NCBI GenBank assembly: GCA_030159075.1
Contig: BROG01000341.1
Span: forward strand, 372,001 to 436,000
DNA from: Atrina japonica
Lineage: Eukaryota > Mollusca > Bivalvia > Pterioida > Pinnidae
Reading direction: 5' to 3'
DNA: 64,000 bases
How positions within the stretch are numbered: position 1 is the first letter of the stretch; each line of letters begins with the position of its first letter. Of this stretch, positions 1 to 18,183 are shown piece by piece. The notes below the pieces were generated by a model. The model was not told where the DNA came from, searched no databases, and worked only from the letters and a program-made list of their open reading frames with translations. The translations under genes were made by a program, and so were the position numbers.

Positions 1-13
1 AGTCAGAAAAGAC

Positions 14-238
14 ACCGTATAAGTGGAAATTTTAGCGAGACGCAAATTTAGTGTTTTGTCCTAAAATTATGGCATATAATTTTAGCAAGAAGTAATATTA
101 ATAATTTTTATTATTTTAAAAGTTTACTCTTATCTATGGTGAGGAATGAATTGTTAGCGATATTCGATTTTAGCGATCTCTACAACCTCGCTAATAATGG
201 CAAACTTGAATCCTCGCTAAAATGTTTGCTTATTCGGT
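14..238. mobile_element. MITE-like foldback element
   Basis: The two ends are imperfect inverted repeats. The left end begins ACCGTATAAGTGGAAATTTT, and the reverse complement of the right end begins ACCGAATAAGCAAACATTTT. Both run into TTTAGCGAG. The interior has no coding potential. A diverged relative with the same TTTAGC/GCTAAA blocks lies at about 16,372-16,850, so this is a dispersed family. No target duplication was established. Confidence 0.55.
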
Positions 239-941
239 ATTAGATTTGAAATATACCAGTTGAGCACTCCTGATCAAATTGATCAAATATTCATTCCATT
301 AATGTTTGATTCTGATTTGTCAGGTGGTTTCAGAGAAGGAGATTGAATCGTAGCATAGACAATGCGAGCGCCGCCTACGACTGACGAAAAGTGATGAGTT
401 AAAACGGCAACTTATTTTCATAGCTATTGTCGGACACGTTGGAAAGGGGTATTTACCATATCCACAGTAATGTTGGTTTTCATAACTATAGATTATAGGC
501 TAGGATTAAACTTTTCATATTAATATTAAGACAACTTTCATTCTAATCTAACCAGAATTTGTTTCAAATATTATAAATATAATATCATAGTAAAAGTTTT
601 GCAACATAAAGCCTAAAACTAATGTTATAGACAATCGTGTCAAAAAGACTTCGTTGCATGAATTCAATTCCAGACTAGAACTCGAATGAGAAAATGGGTA
701 TAAAATAAGGATTTAATGAGAAAAATTTAATTAGGATTAGCTGATATTAGTTTCTGTGTCCAGGATTCCTCGATGCTCTATGTATCTCGAAATCTGTCAT
801 TCACACTATAAATAAAATTGTGTTTCAGATTGTTTTGATAATGGGTTAAGTTTTACTCCAGCATGAAATAAGACTTATAATTTGGGCATAGCTCTTGAAA
901 AGCGAAAAAACTACTGAAATACAGTAATTTAAAGTACAATT

Positions 942-7740
<6,799 letters not shown>

Positions 7741-7843
7741 AGCTAACATTTGTTATGTGGAACCAGAGGACCAAACTGTTGCTTGAGGCTAAAGTCCGAA
7801 GGCAAGAGTTTTGTCTGAGGGTTCCACATAACACATGTTGACT
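7741..7843. repeat. 103-bp imperfect foldback
   Basis: Arms of 24 bases (7741-7764 and 7820-7843) match at 21 of 24 positions, including the block TGTTATGTGGAACC and its complement. A second inner stem of about 14 bases flanks a loop of about 19. It lies about 360 bases past the stop codon of the minus-strand gene, so it may be transcribed in the 3' UTR. It lacks the ATGA and GA core of a SECIS element. It may simply be a small foldback transposon. Confidence 0.6.
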
Positions 7844-8019
7844 GAAAACTGCTACAAATGTTTTGCTATACCTTTTGTTTTTGTTCCTATACTTTTCTAA
7901 CATTGATTTTTATGAAACGAATCATTCATAGTGATATCACAATTGCTTAATGGGGGAAATTGCCGAGTACTGGCTGGGAACTACCAAATAGTACCGAACT
8001 GGCAACACTTCATGCAAAT

Positions 8020-8045
8020 CCAGTCAACATTTCGATGCTGACCGG
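8020..8045 (-). promoter_or_regulatory. Wobble-paired hairpin in the 3' UTR
   Basis: On the minus strand an 11-bp stem (CCGGTCAGCAT with ATGTTGACTGG) closes a CGAA loop. All 11 pairs form, two of them G-U. On the plus strand the same two positions would be A-C mismatches, so the structure favours RNA of the transcribed strand. It starts about 155 bases after the stop codon. A function is not known, and it is not a standard SECIS shape because the flanking UGAN/NGAN quartet is absent. Confidence 0.4.
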
Positions 8046-8200
8046 TGAACATTTTTGTGAGAAAAGCATCCGGAATTTTGGACTTTTTTCATTATAGGAG
8101 AGTAAAGAGAATTAAAAGTAAAGGTATAACAAAATATCATAGCATTAAATTTACCTGAACTTTTATTAAATTAAAAAGCAATTTACATAAAATTAAACTT

Positions 8201-8313
8201 TTAAATATTTTTCAGCGCATTTCGTATGTCATCTAAATCTGCGTGGTCACCAAATTCTTTCTCCTGATGTTGATATAGAACACCCTGGTCTGCAGATCCT
8301 ATTAGATAAACAG
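8201..8313 (-). CDS. Selenoprotein U exon 5 (terminal)
   Basis: Encodes the last 36 residues and a TAA stop. The acceptor is CTTTTTCAG. The exon completes a split codon from exon 4 (G plus CT, Ala) and reads through VYLIGSADQGVLY to EKEFGDHADL. This matches the family's C-terminal block, which in human contains GKQGILLEHREKEFGD. Confidence 0.93.
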
Positions 8314-11300
8314 CTGAAAAAGAGGAAGCACTTGTCAAGACTTAATGTTTTACATTATGCTACCAATATGCAAAATTAAATGGGCATTAGCCATGTTTTT
8401 TTCCAAAAATGTTCTTTCCTTTTTTACTTCTTGATTTACATACAATAACAAAAAAGAAATATACCATATTCAACGCATTAACACCCATGTCCCTATAAGT
8501 GCCTCTCCCCCATTTTTCATATATGATTGAGAATCTTTCCTAGCTGGTTCATACTGAGATGTGGACCTGAAAACTGTAAGTAACAGTTTATCTGTAGTCA
8601 CCCAGCAACAGAAGAATGTCGATAGATGTCCTCAGTAATAACTACAACAACATTACCACTTTGCACTTTGTTTTACATCAATTTGACTATTAATTGGTCC
8701 CATTAAGTGCCCACCCCTTTTTCCTGACTTTTGTAGCGCCCTGGATGCTTTAAGAGTCAAATACAGTATACAGGCATAAAAATTCTTAAATTCCTATACC
8801 TTTTGTAAAATTTACTTGAGAAACCCAGTTTATTCACTAGAAATTGATTAATTTGACTGCACTATTTGTATATGTCTACAAAACTGGACCTGACCTTATT
8901 TTCACAAAGATTTTTTTATGACTGTGTAAAACTCTAAATTGTTATTGTACAGTAGTACAAGTAGCAAAAGTTGAAAAAATCAAAACATTTTTTTTTGTAA
9001 ATAATTAATACCCCTATATCGGGGGAGACAAAATATCATATGACATCAGAATGACAGAAAAATCAAAGAAATGACAGTCAAAACCACAAAAATGACACTT
9101 CTATCGATATGATTGAAAATGTGGCATAGATCTACAACAATCAATGGTAATGACAATGTGTGATGTAAACTATGTGTCTTTCATTCAACATACATTTTTC
9201 AGCTTATTTAACCTTTTACATAAACCTCAGAAAACTCAAAGCACTGAAAGTACTGAAATGGGTTGTTATTTTTGCAAAATACCCTTGGGATTCAAACTAC
9301 TTCTATCAAACATATTTGAAATGAAAATAAATCAAATTAATATAGTTTTAAACACAAAAAAAAATCTGCAATTTCCAGCCTCTAAATAAATTCAAAATTT
9401 ACATTCTAAATATAATTTGTTGTATCCTCCGCACCAATTTTAAATATTGTCTTTCATGCATTAACACTCATTTCAAAGTATAATGTGAGCATTGATGGAA
9501 CCTACTTAAATTTAAACCAAACATGACACTGGGAACAGGTAAAATAACCTTTTTCATAGCAAAAAATGGCTGCAACTTAAAACAAATTTTAGGGCTTGTA
9601 ATATCGAATGTAAACAATCGTATTTAGGGCTATTACCATAGTACATGAACACATACTCTGCCTAGACTAAATAAACAACCAAACAACATTCTCTGTCTTG
9701 TATTAATTTATATAAATAACTGTACAGGGTTAAAAAGACAGTTTACCTAATGTTTATTGTTTATTGTTAATAGTTTATCATGAACATAATTCGGGCCTAA
9801 AGTTGCGATGTAGCAAAACAATCTGTCACAATTTCACTTATAGACATCAACGCTTTCGGCAATGGATAAAACTTTTTTTTGTTTTTTGTTGAAGACATCG
9901 TTTCTGTTTGAAATCCATTATGAACAGACCTATTACACAAAAAGTTTAGGTTTATACATCCAAATCTAATTTTGATTAATTTCAACAAAAGTTGTGATAA
10001 TTGTTGTGTAAACACCCAACAATTGACATGGTGATTTTCCCCAACTTCTGCGGAAATGAGAACTTAAGGACTGTTTTTAATCTTTTGAAAAGCATTAAGT
10101 ATAAATGCAATGGATCATGTTGTGCTGCACATTGAATTTTTTTTCCATGATTGATTGCATTTATACTCCAAGCTTTTCAAAAAATGAAAAACAATCCTTA
10201 TATTGATATATATTACCATTTTCTGTGAATCTGAAGTCAGCTGGTTACAAAATTCATTTTATGTAACTGGCTTTGCAGTGGGAGTTTTTCATATGATGTA
10301 ACAGCTAAACAGATGTGTGAGATGAGAAGTAGATCCCCTTTTCTGTCCGGAAATACTAAATGGAATTAAGGTTTATTTTCTTATTTCCATATCATTTTGA
10401 AAGAAACTACTAGTGATATGGAAAAGTTTGAATATGTGTCAGATTTATTTTGAGATTATTTTAAGATATTCGACTGCTTGATCCCGGAAGGTTAAATGTG
10501 TCAGAAGAGAATTGAAAATGCAAATGGTCGCGCCCATGGCTATGCTGTAAAATGTATTTACTATGGATTTGCGTTTTAATTATGATATATTATTAATGGG
10601 ATATACCATAGAAAGTTTGTGTGTGACTTACGAGAAGGGAGACAGCTAATATTCATTTATGACAACTGAAAGTAGCCATTTTATTTGACATGGTTTTTTT
10701 TGACAGCTGGGGAGCCGGCCTGGCTCAGTCAGTAGCGTGCTCAACTCTTGATCGTGAGGTCATGAGTTCAAGTCCAGCCTGCGGCAGGTTAGTTTCCTAT
10801 CCTCCAGATGAGACATTAAAACTTGGCCGTAAGTGCTGAGTATAGGCCAAAATTTGAAGCCCTTCACCAGCATTTGGAGACATCTCCATATGAGTGAAAG
10901 ATTCTAAAGTCGGACATTAAACAACAATAAACAAACAAACCAATCAGCTGGGAACCATGATGACTGATTCATACGTAACTTATGTAACTGTTTCACATGG
11001 CCTGATTTCACACGATGCGAGTGACAAACTGTTTCTGACAGGAATATCCGGTGAAGGCAAACAAATCAACCTGTTTATCAGAGATGCTTGACAAAGTTGC
11101 ACTAGGCCTAACTCTCTTTTTTCTGTTGTAACTACGAAGTGAACTTTCATTTCTGTGGTCTGTGGTTCTTGTCATAACACCATAACATGACCTAGATATA
11201 ATGTGATATGGACCTGTAGGCTGTACAGTGTGCTACAAATGTAGATTTAGTGTTGTGTTTCTGATTTCTTTCTGTGATTTTTTTTAATTTGTGGTAATGT

Positions 11301-14300
11301 ATGGCTTTTAAGATTAAATAAATAAGAAATAAATATGTGATATTCTATTCTTTATTAATTCTGTCATGTATTCTTACGCCAAAATGTAAAGCGGTTGACA
11401 ATCGGGTGACGTGACTGCAAATACTAACAAATACAATACAACGCTCTACATACTTGCAATGAAGAGAACTGCAGTCACTATGTAAATCTTGGAAATTGTA
11501 ACATTTAATGTTCGAGTTACCTCCCTTTGCGATATCAATCAAAAAGTATACAAGTGACCGCATGAAATTGAGCAGTCGCTGGTTATGTAAGGCATGTGGT
11601 CACCATATAGGGTGTATAAATAAAGGAAATATGTACGGGGAATCCTATTAAGGCAGGTTATGTATAGCAATTAGTTGACAAACACATTAATTTGATAGTT
11701 TTCAAAATGGAGAGGAACTTATTCATAATGAATTTCACGGGTCATTTGCATAACACGCAACTCCTACACGATGCTATTTTCTGCTTTTATTTTCATTTTT
11801 CCGTACTAGAAAACACACATATTCTTGAGCGTTCAATAGAAATTAATTTAGCTTCATGTTGGTATCAGCGATATGTAATTATTTCTATTTACATCGCTAT
11901 GTTTTTGTAGCTGTCAATACCAATATGAAGTTTCTCAAGGCAGGCTCAACTGATGAATCTTATATAGTGGAATTCCATATTTATAAATAGATTGATGACG
12001 TTTTGTTGAAACTAACTACAAATTGTGTTGTATAATTTTGAAAAGCAGAAGTAAGTAGAATTATGTGGTATTTCATTTAATGATTATTCAAACTAGATTT
12101 AATTTCATTTACACCAAAATATTTTACTTTTCTGTAAAAGTTGAATTCTTGAGTTGGACTATATTTTACATGAAGCACAAATGTAACCTCTTCACTGCTA
12201 ACAGAAAATCCCTCGATGAAAAGTCAAAGTAAACCCATAATAGGTTGTTATTACATAACAACCCATAAAAATTATGTTGGTGACTAGTGTATTTTTATTT
12301 TTTTGCTTTTAATATCTTTTTATATTTTATCAAATAATCTATTGTAGAAATTTTTTTTCAAAATTACATTTAAAGATGTAAGATGGGTAATTTGCTAATA
12401 ATTTCTACTGTAACACTGGAAGATTTTAGGCCTTGGAACCAAATTTTAAAATTACCACCATTAAATATCTAGGTTAGTTACAAAGTGATATATTTCATAA
12501 TTTGGCAGATTATATTATAAAAATCATAAAAAATTTAATGTAGTAAAGAATTAGGTCCATCATTTTTAAATATCCTTTTCTCTTTGTGTGTAAACTGCTG
12601 CACTAAATATGGCTGTCAAAAAATGGTGTATAAAAACAAAAATCAAATTACTTTGATGTATGATCAGAGATATGTGTAATAAAAATAAGTTGGCGCAGAT
12701 ATGTGAATTATTACTTTATTTACACTTTTACACTTTTTCATGAGTCATCAGGCCTCAGAAAAACCCCAACAGGCCTAGACTGTCACACGATGAAATGTAT
12801 GATATTGTGTTGAATGAGAACATGAGAAGATTCTGGAAAAATATACCATACCAATTTTTACCTATTAGGAACCACAATGGGTACTAGGCACTTTTCATTT
12901 GCAAACTTGCTGTTTCCAATGGAGATAAAGATGTGTCAGTTTTGTTTGTCAATTTGGAGCCCCAATTTGTACTATTTATATTTGAGTGGGTAAAGTAATG
13001 ACAGACCATGCAGGGCCTGAAGCTGTACAGACTACCTCACACAAAAGTAGAACATACCTCCTAACAAACGGCCTTCTCCTTTTACATCTCCTGGGATTCC
13101 CTTTCTGTAGGAGCGTATTATATTTTGTATAACGTTAAATCTTAAAATTCCTGCAAGTGGAAACCATCTTTCTTTTGGCCCATAGAATGTTTTCTGCAAA
13201 ATAAATTTCCATTAAATGAAAACAGTAAAAGTCAAAAGTGCTGTAATAAAAAATTTATCTATTATAAGAAAGTTGCAGAGGGTTTCTACTGATCCCAAGT
13301 TTCCCCATCATTAAAACTTCTCTTACTGTGCAAAACAAATAATGTCTCTGATTTTGGATACCATCCTAGAGTCTTCTTGCCCTCAGAAAACCTGTATTTA
13401 GATATTTGTGATTACCAGCAAGATTTACAGTAGAATGGAACATAACTAACGTGAATGAGTAAATTTTTGTAACTAGAATTTGATGATTGCATGTAGGGCT
13501 TTTTTCCCTTCAAATTTATAGCCGATACTGGGCTACATTTCAAAATGCAAATCATATTTTGTCCCCCAAATTTTTGCCAAAATTCCAAATCATAAACATA
13601 ACATTTTTTCATTATTTCTCATTTTTTGATGATAACATTTTTAATCATTGTTTTTCTTGAAAGTTGAAATGAAGCAGCTTAACAACAAAAACGATAATAA
13701 GAAAGCAAATAGCAAAATTAATGAAATGCCTTATGTAAACAAGAGTTCCCAGAGTAATCTTGGCACCCACCATCGAATGTCCTTTATTTGATCTATGACA
13801 GACTATTATTTTGTGGCTCAACAGTGAATTTGGACTAAAACCTAAATATCTGTCAAATGCTTTCTCACAAGATTATAACGATACTAAATATAAACTGCTA
13901 TAATCCAAGATAGCTTAACCATACCTGTCAACTTCTAAGAGTGAAAATGCTGGTCAAGACCTGCATTGAGTAAATGATCATTACACATAATAATCTGTCT
14001 TGCTTGATTTGATATCAAATGTAGCAAAGTGTATATTTCAGGGATGTGGCAGTACCCCTACATACACTACTGAATGTGCTTTCCCAAAGCAATCAATAAT
14101 ATATATGGTAAGACAGAGAGGGGCTGTGAATGTTTTTTAAGTTATAAGTAAAAATATATAAAATTCAAGATGTGAGGAAGGACCCCCATATGACCCAATG
14201 ATCATATACCAATGAATGTGTCTACCCATAACAAATAAGAAATACATGGCCAGTGGTAAACGATGTAAATGATTTTCAAGAAATACAAAATAAACTTTAA

Positions 14301-17300
14301 TTGCCAAAATCCAAGATGCACCTGGCAGCTGTTTTGTTATCTGAACTGCCTGAAAATGTACAAGGCATAACTAGACCTCAAGGACAACCAATATGTCAAA
14401 TTTCATAAATATCTCTTCAGTACTTTCTGAGAAATCTCCTGAAAATGTACACTGCACAATTATACCTCAAGGGGAACCTATATGTTAAAGTTTCATAAAG
14501 ATTCCTTCATCACTTTCTGAGAAATAGTGATAACAAGAATTGCTTAAGGACGGACGACAGACGAAGGACCACAAACGGGGAGTGATAACAATAGCTAGGT
14601 ATTGGTGTGGAAAATAATAGCTAGGTATGGTGTGGGGAAATAATAGCTGGGTATGGTGTTGGGAAATAATAGCTAGGTATGGTGTGGGGAAATAATAGGT
14701 AGGTATGGAGTGGGAAAATAATAGCTAGGTATGGTGTGGGGAAATAATAGCTAGGTAGGTATGGTGTGGGGACATAATAGCTAGGTATGGTGTGGGAAAT
14801 AATAGCTAAGTAGGGGGGAACATAATAGCTAAATATGGTGTGTGGAAATAATAGCTAGGTAGGGGTGGGGAAGTAATGGCCAGTAATGATGTGGAAAAAT
14901 GACCAATAGCTGGTTATCATGTGCGAAAATTATAGTTAGTTACAGTGTGGGGAAATAACCAATAGCTAGGTATGGTATGGGGAAATAATAGCTAGGTATG
15001 GTGTTGGGAAATAATAGCTATGTAGAGTGTGTGGAAATAATAGCAAGGTAGGGTGTGGAAAAATAATCAATAGCTAGTTATGGTGTGGGGAAATAATGGC
15101 TAGGTATGGTGTGGGGGAAAAAACAGCTAGGTATGGTGTGGGAGAAAAACAGCTAGGTATGGTGTCGGGGAAAAAACAGCTAGGTATGGTGTGGGGGGGG
15201 GAAACAGCTAGGTATGGTGTGGGGGAAAAAACAGCTAGGTATGGTGTTGGGGGGAAACAGCTAGGTATGGTGTGGGGAAATAACAGCTAGGTATGGTATG
15301 GAAAAATAATAAATAGCTAGTTATGGCGTGTGGAAATAATAGCTAGGTAGGGTGTGGGAAAATAATCAATAGCTAGTTATGGTTTGGGGAAAAAACAGCT
15401 AGGTATGGTATGGGGAAATAACAGCTAGGTATGGTATGGGGAAATAATTGCTATGTAGAGTGTGTGGAAATAATAGCTAGGTAGGGTGTGGGAAAATAAC
15501 TAATAGCTAGGTATGGTGTGGGGAAATAATAGCTAGGTATGGTATGGGGAAATAATAGCTAGGTATTGTATGGGGAAATAATAGCTAGGTATGGTATAGG
15601 GAAATAATAGCTATGTAGAGTGTGTGGAAATAATAGCTATGTAGAGTGTGTGGAAATAGGGTGTGGGAAAATAATCAATAGCTAGTTATGGTGTGGGGAA
15701 ATAATAGCTTAGTAGGGTGTGGGAAAATAATCAATAGCTAGTTATGGTGTGGGGAAATATTTGAGAGCTAGTTATGGTGTGGGGAAATAATCAATAGCTA
15801 GTTATGGTGTGGGGAAATAATTGAGAGCTAGTTATGGTGTGGGGAAATTAAACTAGTTATGTTGTGGAGAAATTATAGATAGTTATGGTGAAGGAAATAA
15901 TCAATAATTACTTATAGTGAGAAGAAATTACAGCTAGTTATGGTGTGGGGAAATACTCAATCGCTAGTTATGTTGTGGGATGGGGAAAATCAATGTCACT
16001 GATGTTGTGTGCATGTGAAAACAAAACAAATTACCTCTAAATCTAAATAAATGTCACCTTTGAAGAATGGTTGAAATTCATCGACACCTAGAGTCTGATG
16101 TACAACTGCATGCAGTTGGACTCCATAGGCATCAAGTTCTGGTTTCAGAGAGGATAGCCCTACAGCTTCCTGCAACAAAGGATTAATGACCTGACTGACA
16201 TATGCATTGGATAAAAGTATGACTACATAATATAACATAATAATAACACTATACAACAGTTTCAACTACTTGTCAACTTTTAACCCTTTCAACCCTACAG
16301 GCCACAGTAGACTGGTCTAAACAATAGGAAAGAGCATACCATCCAGATACTTCGGAATGAAAAGTTAAGTATACCATATAATTTTAATGAGACACAAATT
16401 TAGCATTCTGTCCATAAAAAGTGGTAAATAATTTGAGCAAGAAGTAAGTTCAGCAATTTAATGATTCCAAACATAACATTAAACAAAAATGAAGTTTATT
16501 TGTACCTGTATCAGACTTTACATCATTATTTATTTACACATCATAAAATTTATTTATAGCACACCACTTCAGTCAGAACAGTAAATCGTTACTATATATG
16601 TGAACCTGGATGAATGTCGCAGCCACATGACCATTGATTACTTTCAACAAATATCACAAATTCCACTCTCTTTGAATCTATTTTAATGTTTTGTAAAGAT
16701 AACTATAAGATCTAATGCAAAATGAATTGTTAGATCTAATGCAGAATGAACTGTTAGCAATATTCAATTTTAGCAATCTCAATACTCTTGCTATAAATAA
16801 TGCCAAAATTGAATCCACGCTAAAAATTCTTCTTATACAGTATAACAATAAGCTTTAACAGACTGTTTCTAGCCTTTTATATCAATTGAAGAAGGTAACA
16901 ATAATTAAGAAACACAAAAGAAATTTTCCAAATTTGTGTCTTTAGCTTTATCAAGTCAACACATTATATGTATACAAATACATCACTTAGAATTATTAGG
17001 TCAATACACATACATCACTCAGAATTTTCAGGTCAATACACATACATCACTCAGAATTAGCAGGTCAATACACATACATCAGTCGGAATTATCAGATCAA
17101 TACACATACATTACTCAGAATTATCAGATCAATACACATACATTACTCAGAATTATAAGATCAATGCAAATACATCACTTAGAATTATCAGGTCAATACA
17201 CATGCATCACTTAGAATTATCAGGTCAATACACATACATCACTTAGAATTATCAGGTCAATACACATACATCACTTAGAATTATTAGGTCAATACACATA

Positions 17301-18146
17301 CATCACTTAGAATTATTAGGTCAATACACATACATCACTTAGAATTATCAGGTCAATACACATACATCACTTAGAATTATCAGGTCAATACACATACATC
17401 ACTTAGAATTATCAGGTCAATACACATACATCACTTAGAATTATTAGGTCAATACACATACATCACTTAGAATTATTAGGTCAATACACATACATCACTT
17501 AGAATTATCAGGTCAATACACATACATCACTCAGAATTATCATGTCATTACACATACATTACTCAGAATTATCAGGCCATTACACATACATCACTTTACA
17601 ATTATAAGGTCTGACAAGTCAAAATACATACATCACATTACAATCATCAGGTCAATAAACATACATCATATTACAGTTATCAGGTCAATATACATACATC
17701 ATATTACAATTATCAGGTCAATATACTTACATCAGATCAATACACATACATCACTTATACAACTATCAGGTCAATACACAAACATCACATTACAATTATT
17801 AGGTCAATATACATACATCAGGTCAATATACAAACATCAGGTCGATACACATACATCACATACCAATTATAAGATGAATACACATACATCACATTACTAA
17901 TATCAGGTCAATAAACAGGCATCAGATAAGTATACATCACTTAGAAATTTTATATAAAATTACATACATCAGCACTAGTAGAAAAGAATATCATCTGACC
18001 TACCTCTCTGCACATGGATCATCCAGGTCTTCTTACAGCCATTATTAAAGCAGGGTTGTTTTTCCATAGCTGATCACCCTGTACAAACAAAACACAAATT
18101 TATATATGGTATGTAATTATATACCATACATCTGACTCTCTCTCTC

Positions 18147-18183
<37 letters not shown>

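Noticed and set aside
15096..15290. 64-codon frame of MARYGVGEKT-like repeats
   Set aside because: It is the translation of the 25-26-bp minisatellite, with frame kept only by chance.
16936..17214. 92-codon frame with QYTYIT repeats
   Set aside because: It is the translation of the 32-bp minisatellite.
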